Shown: positions 5,953-13,880 of the stretch, piece by piece
Position numbering within the stretch: position 1 is the stretch's first letter
Layout: the number at the start of each line of letters is the position of its first letter
Source of the DNA: Hyphomicrobiales bacterium
GTDB taxonomy: Bacteria > Pseudomonadota > Alphaproteobacteria > Rhizobiales > Aestuariivirgaceae
Direction of reading: 5' to 3'
Length of the DNA: 21,416 nt
NCBI GenBank assembly: GCA_025356765.1
Contig: JANXRO010000087.1
Coordinates: 1-21,416, forward strand
The notes under the pieces: generated by a model
Told to the model about the DNA's origin: nothing
What the model saw: only the letters and a program-made list of their open reading frames with translations
Database searches by the model: none
Program-made: the position numbers and the translations under genes

Positions 5953-7551
5953 TCAGATCGCGGCGGTCTTGAGCTTCTTCAAGGCCGCCGTAAATTTGAG
6001 AGATAGGGCTTTGGCCGTCTCATCATAGGCCCCTTGATCAACCCAAGCTGCACGTGGATTCAAAATATTTTCCTCAATATCGTGCAGAGATGTTGGCACG
6101 TTAAAACCAAAGTTTGCATCGACACGTTTTTGGGCCTTGTCAATTTCGCCAGAAAAAATGGCCCCAAGCAAACGCCGTGTGATCGCAAGTGACATGCGCT
6201 TTCCTGTGCCATATGCCCCGCCTGTCCAACCTGTGTTCAACATGTAACAGCGTGTGTTGTTCTGGTTGATTTTTGTTTTCAATAGATCCGCATAGGCTTG
6301 TGGTGGCCGCGGCAAAAATGGCCCGCCAAAACAAGCTGAAAACGTGGCCTCTGGTTCCGTCACGCCACGCTCGGTGCCAGCAAGCTTGGCTGTATAGCCA
6401 ATTAAAAATTGCTCCATGGCCTGATTGGCATCAAGCACCGCAACAGGAGGCAAAACCCCAAATGCGTCAGCTGTCAGCATGATCAAAATATCTGGGGCCG
6501 CTGCCATCATTGCGGGTTTGGCATTTTGAATCTTGTGCAGTGGATAGGCAGCTCGGGTATTTTCAGTGCGGCTGCCATCACTAAAATCCACGGTGCCTGA
6601 ATGCAAGTCCATTCCAACGTTTTCAAGAACAGTGCCAAAATCCAACGATGCTTGATGAATGTCAGGCTCAGCTTTGGGGTCAAGATTGATCACCTTGGCA
6701 TAACATCCATGTTCAATGTTGAACACACCATCATCGCCCCAACCATGTTCATCATCGCCAATCAAAATGCGGGTTGGGTCTGCTGAGAGCGTGGTTTTGC
6801 CAGTGCCGGAGAGCCCAAAGAAAATGGCTGTGTCGCCAGCATCCCCAACATTCACCGAGCAATGCATGGGCAAAACGTCCAGCTTCGGTAAAAGATAATT
6901 CAAAACTGTAAAAACAGCTTTTTTCATTTCCCCAGCATAAGCAGTGCCGCCAATCAAAACTTCGCCGCGCGTCAAATCAATGGCGATCACTGTTTCGGAA
7001 GCTGTGCCATGGATTTCTGGGTCGGCTTTGAAACTGGGCATGCAAAGAATGGTAAGTTCTGGCCGAAACTGCGTTGATGATTGTGGTGCAGGTTGTAATA
7101 AGTGCTGCAAAAACAATGCTGCCCAAGCCTGTTCAGCCACAAGTCGCACAGGCAATTGCTGGGTTGCCGCCGGGCATGCGATGAGATCTTGCACAAACAC
7201 ATCTTTCATGCGGGCATGGGTTTGCATGTCGCGTTTCAAGGCCTCAAAGTGGGAGAGGCTCATTGGTTTGTTGTTATCCCACCAAACCTGGGCGGCCGTT
7301 TCATCATCCAAAACAATATATTTGTCTTTGGGGCTGCGGCCCGTGTGTTCGCCGGTTTCCACAACCAATGCGCCGGTGGCTGAAAGTTTGGCTTCATCGC
7401 GGGCAATCGATTTTTGCACCAAACGCCATGCGGCTTCATTCCATGAAATCTGTCCAAGCCAGCGCAAACCAACTTGCGAAAGCTCCGACCGAATAACACT
7501 GTTATAGCCCAATTCAAGTTCAGCGCTGTTCATTTGTACAAAGGCGTTCAT
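5953..7551 (-). CDS. pckA: Phosphoenolpyruvate carboxykinase (ATP)
   Basis: PckA converts oxaloacetate and ATP to phosphoenolpyruvate, CO2 and ADP, the entry step of gluconeogenesis from organic acids. From the ATG at 7551 it is 532 residues, normal for the ATP-type enzyme. Motifs: ETGEHTGRSPKDKY near 65-78 (substrate-binding Arg), GGTAYAGEMKKAVF near 201-214, the P-loop GLSGTGKTTLS (246-256), metal site IGDDEHGWGDDG with the Asp pair at 266-267, and RxxYPL in TRAAYPLHKI. This start has GGAG six bases upstream; a TTG four codons earlier is in frame but would overlap that site. The upstream region holds an inverted repeat (7596-7619). In many Rhizobiales pckA is next to chvI; here the upstream neighbour is a divergent penicillin-binding protein gene. 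A hairpin overlaps the last codons. Confidence 0.97.
   Translation of the reverse strand: MNAFVQMNSAELELGYNSVIRSELSQVGLRWLGQISWNEAAWRLVQKSIARDEAKLSATGALVVETGEHTGRSPKDKYIVLDDETAAQVWWDNNKPMSLSHFEALKRDMQTHARMKDVFVQDLIACPAATQQLPVRLVAEQAWAALFLQHLLQPAPQSSTQFRPELTILCMPSFKADPEIHGTASETVIAIDLTRGEVLIGGTAYAGEMKKAVFTVLNYLLPKLDVLPMHCSVNVGDAGDTAIFFGLSGTGKTTLSADPTRILIGDDEHGWGDDGVFNIEHGCYAKVINLDPKAEPDIHQASLDFGTVLENVGMDLHSGTVDFSDGSRTENTRAAYPLHKIQNAKPAMMAAAPDILIMLTADAFGVLPPVAVLDANQAMEQFLIGYTAKLAGTERGVTEPEATFSACFGGPFLPRPPQAYADLLKTKINQNNTRCYMLNTGWTGGAYGTGKRMSLAITRRLLGAIFSGEIDKAQKRVDANFGFNVPTSLHDIEENILNPRAAWVDQGAYDETAKALSLKFTAALKKLKTAAI
5962..5989. terminator. Stem-loop at the ahcY/pckA convergent junction, possible weak terminator
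   Basis: Arms GGCGGTCTTGA (5962-5972) and TCAAGGCCGCC (5979-5989) pair over 11 positions with one mismatch (a G-U wobble on one strand) and a six-base loop. The structure is inside the last codons of pckA and just after ahcY. No T-run follows on either strand, so it is not a textbook intrinsic terminator, but it could slow or protect both convergent transcripts. Confidence 0.35.
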
Positions 7552-7595
7552 GGCAATCTCCAAATCTTGAAAACAGCCTAAGCAAAAAAGTCAAA

Positions 7596-7619
7596 TGATG
7601 TAAAGATGTATTTACATCA
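7596..7619. promoter_or_regulatory. Inverted repeat upstream of pckA, candidate operator
   Basis: Nine-base arms TGATGTAAA and TTTACATCA are exact reverse complements, separated by the six bases gatgta. The site ends 44 bases before the pckA start codon on the minus strand. Immediately downstream on that strand is TTGACT (7594-7589), a possible -35 element; no convincing -10 was found. The rest of the 220-base gap between pckA and the penicillin-binding protein gene (7552-7771) is AT-rich and shows no credible gene. The regulator is unknown; PckR-like control of pckA is known in rhizobia, but I cannot match this motif to it. Confidence 0.6.
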
Positions 7620-7771
7620 AAAATAAACGTTATCGAAAATCAAATATTGATGTGAAATAGTCAAATAAAAGAGATTTGTGACTTGCCCATATCTCCGCCA
7701 CGATTTCCTCATCATTTGCCCTTGTTGCCTCTTCATCAAAGCGCAAGACATCACGGGCTAAAATCAAATTT

Positions 7772-9856
7772 ATGGGGCTGTTTTCGAATAAATCATCAAA
7801 GCGCGGCAAACCAAAGCGCACTGAACCTCGCCTATTTGCGGGCGAGCGTGAGCAGCTCAATCCACCCGAAAGGCGCAAGCCCAAAAAGCCAAAGCGTTCG
7901 TGGGGTTGGCGTCTATTCAGTTTTTTACTAGCGATCGGTTTTTGGAGTGCGGTAGCAGGCGGGTTGGTTCTAACCTACGTGTGGTTCTCGCTCGATCAAC
8001 GTGGCTTGCTGCAAATTCCGCAGCGAGAACCCGGCGTCATGGTACTGGCAAACAATGGCTCAGTGCTGGCGGAAACCGGCGCGTTTTTTGGTGATGCAGC
8101 CCATATCGATCAATTGCCCGATTATGTGCCCAATGCCGTTATCGCAATTGAAGACCACAGGTTCAGAAGTCACTACGGCATAGATCCCATTGGGTTGGCG
8201 CGAGCGATGTCGCGCAACATTCTTGCCCGCCATATGGTCCAGGGTGGTTCAACCCTAACCCAGCAATTGGCCAAAAACCTTTTTCTCACCCAAGAAAAAA
8301 CCCTCACCAGAAAGGTGCAAGAGGCTGTCTTAGCCCTTTGGCTGGAATCGAAATTCACCAAAGATGAAATTCTGCAACTTTATTTGAACCGGGTGTATTT
8401 CGGCTCTGGCGCTTATGGCATTGAACAAGCCGCACACACCTATTTCAACAAGTCTGCGTCAGAGCTTTCGATTATGGAAGCAGCCAGGCTTGCGGCCAGC
8501 CTGAAAGCGCCCAGCACCTATGATCCGTCAAAGCATCCTGATGAGAGCACGGCGCGGGCCAAACTTGTGTTGGCGGCAATGCAAGACCAAGGTTTTATTT
8601 CTGTTGATGATGCCAGCAATGCCATTGATCAACCGTTGAATATTGTAACCGCAGATTATCTGCCCGCGCGCCAATATGCAGTGGACTGGATCAACGCACA
8701 ACTATCGCTGCTGGTTAAAAACTATGATCAATCCATTGTCATTGAAACGACGATTGATCCCACAATCCAAGCCAATGCCGAAAAATCTCTGCGAATACGC
8801 TTGGCGCAGAACGGCAAGAAACTGGGTGTGTCTCAGGGTGCCATGGTGGTGATGGATAATTCCGGTGCAGTGCTGGCGATGATTGGCGGAAAATCCTACG
8901 AAAAAAGCCAATATAACCGCGCCACAAAAGCCGAACGCCAGCCCGGTTCAGCCTTCAAGCCGTTTGTCTATCTCACGGCCTTTGAACATGGCTATAAACC
9001 ATCATCAATGGAGGTGGATGAACCTGTGAAATTTGGTTCTTGGTCACCCGAAAATTATAAGCATAAATATTTGGGCCCAGTGTCGTTAGAGCAAGCCTTT
9101 GCTCAATCAATCAACACAGTTGCTGCAAAGCTTGCGGTTACAGTTGGCCCGGCTAATGTTGCAGAAACTGCACAAAGGTTAGGAATTGCCTCGCCCCTCG
9201 GCCATGATGCGTCATTGGCTTTGGGTACGTCTGAAGTAACGCCATTGGAATTGACTGCGGCTTTCGTGCCCTTTGCCAATGGTGGCAACTTGGTTGCCCC
9301 CTATGTGGTCAAGCGCGTGACAACGCGAAGCGGCAAAGTGCTTTATGAACGAAAAGGCGACGGCTTGGGCCAAGTTGTTTCAAACGAAGCCTTGGGCGAA
9401 ATGAACCAACTTTTCCGCGCTGTTTTGCGCCAAGGCACAGGCACCAAAGCCCAGTTTGGAAATTTTGACATTGGCGGCAAAACCGGCACCAGCCAAGACT
9501 ATCGTGATGCGTGGTTTGTGGGTTTCACGCCTTATCTCACGGCCGGTGTTTGGCTGGGCAATGATGATAATACGCCCACGAAACAAGTCACCGGTGGCTC
9601 GCTTCCTGCCATCATTTGGCGTGATGTGATGGAGCCTGCACATTTAGGCTTATCACCACTTCAACTGCCCGGAACACCAGAACAACAGCAGCAAGAGCCA
9701 ACAACTGTGGCCCAGACAGATGGGTCGAATGCGGAAGGCAACACGCCCGATGTGATGAATGTGCCGCCGCAGATGGAAGAAAAGCCGAAAACTCTGTTTG
9801 ATTTGCTTTTTGGGAAGCGAAAAAATTCGGCGCAGGATTCCGGCAGTATCTATTAA
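7772..9856 (+). CDS. Class A penicillin-binding protein (PBP1A family), glycosyltransferase/transpeptidase
   Basis: This bifunctional peptidoglycan synthase polymerises lipid II and crosslinks the stem peptides in the periplasm. The 694-residue protein has a basic cytoplasmic tail (1-44), one membrane anchor (about 48-73), and a GT51 glycosyltransferase domain with catalytic EDHRF (E127), GGSTLTQQLAKNL, KVQEAVLALWLE and YLNRVYFGSGAYGIEQAA. The transpeptidase domain carries SxxK in PGSAFK (S393, K396), SxN in SIN (446-448), and KTG in GGKTGTSQD (570-572). A Gln/Pro-rich tail of about 60 residues follows. All catalytic motifs are intact. The ATG at 7772 has no strong ribosome site, so translation may be modest, or the start could be slightly off. 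It is divergent from pckA and convergent with the metalloprotease gene 13 bases away. The exact paralogue (PBP1a or other class A) cannot be fixed from this window. Confidence 0.95.
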   Translation: MGLFSNKSSKRGKPKRTEPRLFAGEREQLNPPERRKPKKPKRSWGWRLFSFLLAIGFWSAVAGGLVLTYVWFSLDQRGLLQIPQREPGVMVLANNGSVLAETGAFFGDAAHIDQLPDYVPNAVIAIEDHRFRSHYGIDPIGLARAMSRNILARHMVQGGSTLTQQLAKNLFLTQEKTLTRKVQEAVLALWLESKFTKDEILQLYLNRVYFGSGAYGIEQAAHTYFNKSASELSIMEAARLAASLKAPSTYDPSKHPDESTARAKLVLAAMQDQGFISVDDASNAIDQPLNIVTADYLPARQYAVDWINAQLSLLVKNYDQSIVIETTIDPTIQANAEKSLRIRLAQNGKKLGVSQGAMVVMDNSGAVLAMIGGKSYEKSQYNRATKAERQPGSAFKPFVYLTAFEHGYKPSSMEVDEPVKFGSWSPENYKHKYLGPVSLEQAFAQSINTVAAKLAVTVGPANVAETAQRLGIASPLGHDASLALGTSEVTPLELTAAFVPFANGGNLVAPYVVKRVTTRSGKVLYERKGDGLGQVVSNEALGEMNQLFRAVLRQGTGTKAQFGNFDIGGKTGTSQDYRDAWFVGFTPYLTAGVWLGNDDNTPTKQVTGGSLPAIIWRDVMEPAHLGLSPLQLPGTPEQQQQEPTTVAQTDGSNAEGNTPDVMNVPPQMEEKPKTLFDLLFGKRKNSAQDSGSIY

Positions 9857-9869
9857 TGCCATACAGAAA

Positions 9870-10613
9870 CTAAAAATTGCGATGCAACTCACGGCCGTTT
9901 TTTTTGAGCCATTCTTTGGCGGCGCGAGATTGCGAACAATGCCTTAAAACCAAACGCCAGAATCGGGGGCCATGGTTCATTTCACGCAAATGCGCCACTT
10001 CATGGGCCGCCACATAATCCAATACAAATGTTGGCGCCAAAATGAGACGCCAAGAATATGATAAAGCCCCAGAGGCCGAGCAAGATCCCCACCGCGTTTT
10101 CTGGTCACGAATTGTGATGCGTGAATATTTTGTCTCCATCGCAACCGCATATCGTCGCGAGGCCTCAGTCAAATCGGCCAATGCCTGCTTTTTAAAATAA
10201 TCCTTTAACCGGCGCTCAACATGCAATGGGGTGCCGGGCACATGGATAACGCCTGCAGATATAGAAATTAATCCGCGCGCACCGCCACTACAGTCAAGCT
10301 GCAAATTCTCTCCGCGAAACATGATGCTTGCGCCTTGACCAATTGCAACAGGTTCTATTCGCTTGCCGAGTGTTCTTAAAATCCATGGTGAAGAAATTTG
10401 TGCAAAACGCAATGCTTCCGCCAAGCTTGTTCGCCGAGGCAACGTCATTATCAAATCGTTGGATTTAGTATCCAAACGCAACACCATGCGCTTGGCGCGG
10501 GCATTACGCTTGAAACGCAGAATTATATTGCGATCGCCAATGACGATGGTTTGCGCATCAGGTGCAGGCTGGCTGGAACGAACACTTTTCAGCGCTCGTA
10601 AAAAACCAATCAC
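9870..10613 (-). CDS. YgjP/SprT-like zinc metalloprotease-type protein (DUF45, M48-related)
   Basis: A 247-residue protein of the YgjP (DUF45) family, predicted zinc-dependent hydrolases whose substrates are mostly unknown. The C-terminal half holds the diagnostic blocks: TRWGSCSASGALSYSWRLILAP (from residue 173), then the metal site HEVAHLREMNHGPRFW with H204, E205, H208 and a further His at 214. The N-terminal part has the basic RFKRNARAKRMVLRL strand common to the family. The start is GTG, and it overlaps the phaZ stop as GTGA, so it is probably translated from the same mRNA as phaZ and SCO1. It has no signal peptide, so it should be cytosolic. The family call is strong; its role beside PHB degradation is an open question. 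Confidence 0.9.
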   Translation of the reverse strand: MIGFLRALKSVRSSQPAPDAQTIVIGDRNIILRFKRNARAKRMVLRLDTKSNDLIMTLPRRTSLAEALRFAQISSPWILRTLGKRIEPVAIGQGASIMFRGENLQLDCSGGARGLISISAGVIHVPGTPLHVERRLKDYFKKQALADLTEASRRYAVAMETKYSRITIRDQKTRWGSCSASGALSYSWRLILAPTFVLDYVAAHEVAHLREMNHGPRFWRLVLRHCSQSRAAKEWLKKNGRELHRNF

Positions 10614-11860
10614 GGTTTCTGGGCGTTAAGAAATTCAACAATCATGGGAGCAATATCCCGGCGATATTTAGAGCCCGAGAAAACCCCATAATGGCCAACA
10701 CCCATTTGCAAATGTTGCTTCTTCATGTTCTCAGGAATTGAAACGCAGAGTTCATGGGCTGCTTCGGTTTGGCCAACGCCAGAAATATCATCGCGCTCAC
10801 CCTCAATGGTCAGCAACGCTGTTTTCGTGATTTTAGCGGGATCAATCAAATCACCGCGGTGGCGATAAGTGCCTGCAGGGAGATCATGATAAATGAACAC
10901 CCGCTCAACGGTTTGAAGATAGAACTCGGCAGTTAAATCCATCACCGCCATATATTCATCATAGAACTGGTTATGCTTGTCCACATCACCATCTTCGCCA
11001 TCAACCAGATCTTGATAAAGTGTGCGGTGCGCCTTCAAATGGCGTTCCATGTTCATCGACAAAAATCCGCCAAGCTGCATAAAGCCCGGATAAACTTCAC
11101 GCCCCACACCATGGTGTGGCCCCGCAACTTTCATCGTTGCAGTTTGTTTGAACCAATCGATTGATTTTGATTCAGCCATTTTGTTAACGCCTGTCGGATT
11201 TTTCCGCGTATCAATTGGCCCGCCCATCAACACCATGCTCAAAGGTACCAAAGCGTCTTCTTTGTCGGCCATTAAAGCACTTGCCACAAGAACCGGAACC
11301 GAGGGTTGGCACACAGCCATAACATGGGCCCGTTCGCCAAAATGATGCAGAATGGAAATAATGGCATCGGTATAATCATCAAGATCAAAAGACCCGGCAG
11401 ACACTGGAATATCACGCGCATCCTGCCAGTCAGTTACATAACAATCAAAATGCGGCAACATTGATTTTACGGTGTCGCGCAGCAGCGTTGCATAATGGCC
11501 TGACATGGGGGCCACCAACAAAAGTTTAGGCAAATGTTTTGCGAACCCAACTTTGCTAAAGTGAATGACATGACAAAATGGGTTTTGCCAGACAATGTCT
11601 TCTTTGATGGCAAATTCTTTTTTGCCAATTTGAGTTTTCAAAATACCAAATTCAGGCTTGTCAAAGCGCCGTGTTGCCCGTTCAAACATCGTCAGGCCAG
11701 CTGTTGCTTGTCGCGCAAAGTTCGTATCGCGCATGGGGTTTGAAGTGTTTTGCCAGAACAACAGACCAATATCTGCAAGAAGGCGCATGGGCTGGAGAGC
11801 GGCGTGGTTCATTTCAAACAGTGGATAGAGAAACGAAACGGGAGCAGGAGTTGAATTCAT
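10610..11860 (-). CDS. phaZ: Intracellular polyhydroxybutyrate depolymerase
   Basis: PhaZ mobilises stored poly(3-hydroxybutyrate) granules in the cytoplasm, releasing 3-hydroxybutyrate oligomers. The 416-residue protein matches class I intracellular depolymerases of the Ralstonia PhaZa1 type: opening LYPLFEMNHAALQPMRLLAD, an alpha/beta-hydrolase core, and the nucleophile in VCQPSVPV (C184, cysteine instead of the usual serine). Asp in EGERDDISG (D357 or D358) and His in GVGHYGVFSG (H390) complete the triad, close to C183, D355 and H388 in the Ralstonia enzyme. I start at ATG 11860; an in-frame TTG at 11866 is weaker. The ATG follows the SCO1 stop by two bases, and its own stop overlaps the next gene. 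It implies a PHB-storing organism, although no synthase (phaC) is in this window. Confidence 0.94.
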   Translation of the reverse strand: MNSTPAPVSFLYPLFEMNHAALQPMRLLADIGLLFWQNTSNPMRDTNFARQATAGLTMFERATRRFDKPEFGILKTQIGKKEFAIKEDIVWQNPFCHVIHFSKVGFAKHLPKLLLVAPMSGHYATLLRDTVKSMLPHFDCYVTDWQDARDIPVSAGSFDLDDYTDAIISILHHFGERAHVMAVCQPSVPVLVASALMADKEDALVPLSMVLMGGPIDTRKNPTGVNKMAESKSIDWFKQTATMKVAGPHHGVGREVYPGFMQLGGFLSMNMERHLKAHRTLYQDLVDGEDGDVDKHNQFYDEYMAVMDLTAEFYLQTVERVFIYHDLPAGTYRHRGDLIDPAKITKTALLTIEGERDDISGVGQTEAAHELCVSIPENMKKQHLQMGVGHYGVFSGSKYRRDIAPMIVEFLNAQKP

Positions 11861-11862
11861 TT

Positions 11863-12468
11863 TCAAGTCTTTAGCACCTTTTTTAGATCATCTGCCAATG
11901 CTTTCGCATCAGTTGTATAATTGAAATGTTTAATAAAAGATCCATCAGGCCTCATAATATAGATGATCGACGTGTGGTCCATCTCATAATCGCTGGGGGT
12001 TTTCTCGTTCGGGATCTTCTTATAGTAAGCATGATAAGCCCGGGCAATTTCGGCAATCTGCTCAGGTGTTCCCGTAAGGCCTTGTAAACGCGGGTCAAAC
12101 GCCTTGACATAGTCTGCCATAACAGTGGTTGTATCGCGCTCCGGGTCAATCGATACGAAAATTGGCACAATCTGATCAGCTTGCGAACCAAGTTGCTGCA
12201 TGGCGGCTGTCATCACTTGAAGCTCGGTAGGGCACACATCTTGGCAATGACTAAAGCCAAAAAACACCATCATGAATTTGCCGGTATAAGTCTTTTCGGT
12301 AACGGCCTCGCCCTTTTGGTTGGTCAAATGAAAAGGGCCACCCACAAGGGCTGTGCCGCTTGAAACCAAGCCATGATCCATGCGCTGATTGGTCAACGCG
12401 AAATAGCCAGCGGCAAGTGCCAAAATAATAGCCAGGACAAATCCTGCCAAACGCCGCGATTTTTGCAT
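11863..12468 (-). CDS. SCO1/SenC-family copper chaperone
   Basis: SCO proteins are membrane-anchored thioredoxin-fold proteins that help assemble the CuA or CuB centre of cytochrome oxidase and act in copper or redox signalling. The 201-residue product has an N-terminal membrane anchor (about residues 8-26) with the domain facing the periplasm, the copper site CxxxC as GFSHCQDVCP (C75, C79), the distal ligand H165 in MDHTSIIYIMRPDG, and FVSIDPERDT between them. The ATG at 12468 is chosen; a TTG at 12474 is also preceded by GGTGAGG at good spacing and would add two residues. It is divergent from regB, as senC is in purple bacteria, with only 46 bases between the start codons, and phaZ follows two bases after its stop. 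Confidence 0.95.
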   Translation of the reverse strand: MQKSRRLAGFVLAIILALAAGYFALTNQRMDHGLVSSGTALVGGPFHLTNQKGEAVTEKTYTGKFMMVFFGFSHCQDVCPTELQVMTAAMQQLGSQADQIVPIFVSIDPERDTTTVMADYVKAFDPRLQGLTGTPEQIAEIARAYHAYYKKIPNEKTPSDYEMDHTSIIYIMRPDGSFIKHFNYTTDAKALADDLKKVLKT

Positions 12469-12514
12469 TCTCAATCTGCCTCACCTAAAGTAGCGTATGT
12501 TAGGCATAGAAAAA

Positions 12515-13852
12515 ATGACAGACATCACACAAATTGCCGCAGCACCTGAACTGGGGCTTCTTCGCCTTCGCACCTTGGTGCGATTGCGCTGGCTTGCTGT
12601 TATCGGCCAAGCCGCCGCGGTTTTGGGTGTCGAGTTTTATTTGGGCTTCAAACTTCCGTTAAGTGCGTGTCTCGGCCTTATTGCGCTTTCCGCATGGCTG
12701 AATGTATTTTTAAATTTGCGTTGGCGCGGCAGTCAAAGATTGTCTGCCCAATCTGCCGGGCTTCTGTTGTGCTATGATGTGCTGCAACTGGCGGGGCTTT
12801 TATATCTCACAGGCGGTTTGCAAAATCCATTTTCGTTGTTGTTCTTGGTGCCCGTCACCGTCTCTGCAACGTCTCTTCCCATTTTGTGGACAGCCTCATT
12901 GGGTGCAATTGGTCTTGCCTGCACATCGTTTCTTTCATTCTATCATCAGCCTTTGCCTTGGCCCGACAGTGTGGAATTGACCATTCCACCCATTTATGTT
13001 TTTGGCATGTGGGTGGCCATTGTTTCAGCCACAGTTTTTTCAGCCATTTACGCGCGCCGGATAGCCGAAGAAGCTCGCGTTATGTCATCTGCTTTGCAGG
13101 CCACCGAATTGGTTTTGGCGCGTGAACAAAGACTATCAGCTTTAGATGGCTTAGCTGCCGCCGCCGCCCACGAACTGGGCACGCCATTGGCCACAATCGC
13201 GCTTGTGGCCAAAGAATTGAAACGAGAATTGCCGGCAAATTTTGAACATAACGACGATATTGATTTGTTGATCAGCCAAGCTGCCAGATGTCGCGAAATT
13301 TTAACAAGGCTTGCCGTGCCTGAACAATTGTCTGACGATTTATATTTTCAAGTTGGGCTGGAAGCCATGCTGGAAGATATGGTGGCCCCGCTGCGAGGGT
13401 CTGATGTGGCCATAAATGTCGATGCCAAATCCAACGATCTTAAAAAGCCCGACAGCGCCCCAACATTCAGGCGCAACCCGGCAATCACCTATGGCCTTGG
13501 CAATATCCTTGAAAACGCAATCGACTTTGCAAAGTCTAAAGTGGATGTGAAAGCCCGCTGGTCAGCGTCTCAGGTTCAAGTTTCAGTGACAGATGATGGG
13601 CCGGGTTTTGACCAGGCAATATTTGATCAATTGGGCGACCCGTTTGTGACCACAAGGCCAGGATATGGCGAAGCTGAACCGGGTGAACCTGGCCAACATG
13701 AGGGCATGGGTCTTGGGGTATTTATCGCCAAAACCTTGCTTGAACGCTCAGGCGCCAGCGTCACTTTGTCAAACCGCAAGGCGCCGGGGCATGGAGCAGT
13801 CATCCAGATCAGCTGGCCGCGCGTAAGTGTGGATGTGGCCAAAAGAGCTTGA
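12515..13852 (+). CDS. regB: Redox sensor histidine kinase RegB (PrrB/ActS)
   Basis: RegB is a membrane histidine kinase that senses the redox state of the respiratory chain and phosphorylates RegA, controlling oxidase, fixation and central energy genes. The 445-residue protein has six hydrophobic segments (about 26-180) with the ubiquinone-site signature GGLQNPF at 100-106 in the loop before a membrane helix. The H-box AAAAHELGTPLATI places the phosphorylated His at 219, the redox-active Cys is at 259 in RCREIL, and the ATPase part has N-box ENAIDFA, G1 DDGPGF and G2 GMGLGVFIAKTLL. The His-Cys distance (40) equals that of Rhodobacter RegB (H225, C265). An ATG six codons earlier (12497) is possible; 12515 has AGG ten bases upstream. 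regA follows after 28 bases. Confidence 0.95.
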   Translation: MTDITQIAAAPELGLLRLRTLVRLRWLAVIGQAAAVLGVEFYLGFKLPLSACLGLIALSAWLNVFLNLRWRGSQRLSAQSAGLLLCYDVLQLAGLLYLTGGLQNPFSLLFLVPVTVSATSLPILWTASLGAIGLACTSFLSFYHQPLPWPDSVELTIPPIYVFGMWVAIVSATVFSAIYARRIAEEARVMSSALQATELVLAREQRLSALDGLAAAAAHELGTPLATIALVAKELKRELPANFEHNDDIDLLISQAARCREILTRLAVPEQLSDDLYFQVGLEAMLEDMVAPLRGSDVAINVDAKSNDLKKPDSAPTFRRNPAITYGLGNILENAIDFAKSKVDVKARWSASQVQVSVTDDGPGFDQAIFDQLGDPFVTTRPGYGEAEPGEPGQHEGMGLGVFIAKTLLERSGASVTLSNRKAPGHGAVIQISWPRVSVDVAKRA

Positions 13853-13880
13853 CCTCTGCTATAAGCCACGACAAGAGAAA

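Noticed and set aside
6944..7507. Open frame of 187 codons on the plus strand opposite pckA
   Set aside because: It lies wholly inside pckA, which has all catalytic motifs; the antisense product has no recognisable domain and is Cys/Ser-rich as expected of a shadow frame.
7630..7884. 84-codon minus-strand frame covering the gap between pckA and the penicillin-binding protein gene
   Set aside because: Its first 37 or so residues are antisense to the penicillin-binding protein start and the rest is AT-rich intergenic sequence; no motif, and no reason to prefer it over a control region.
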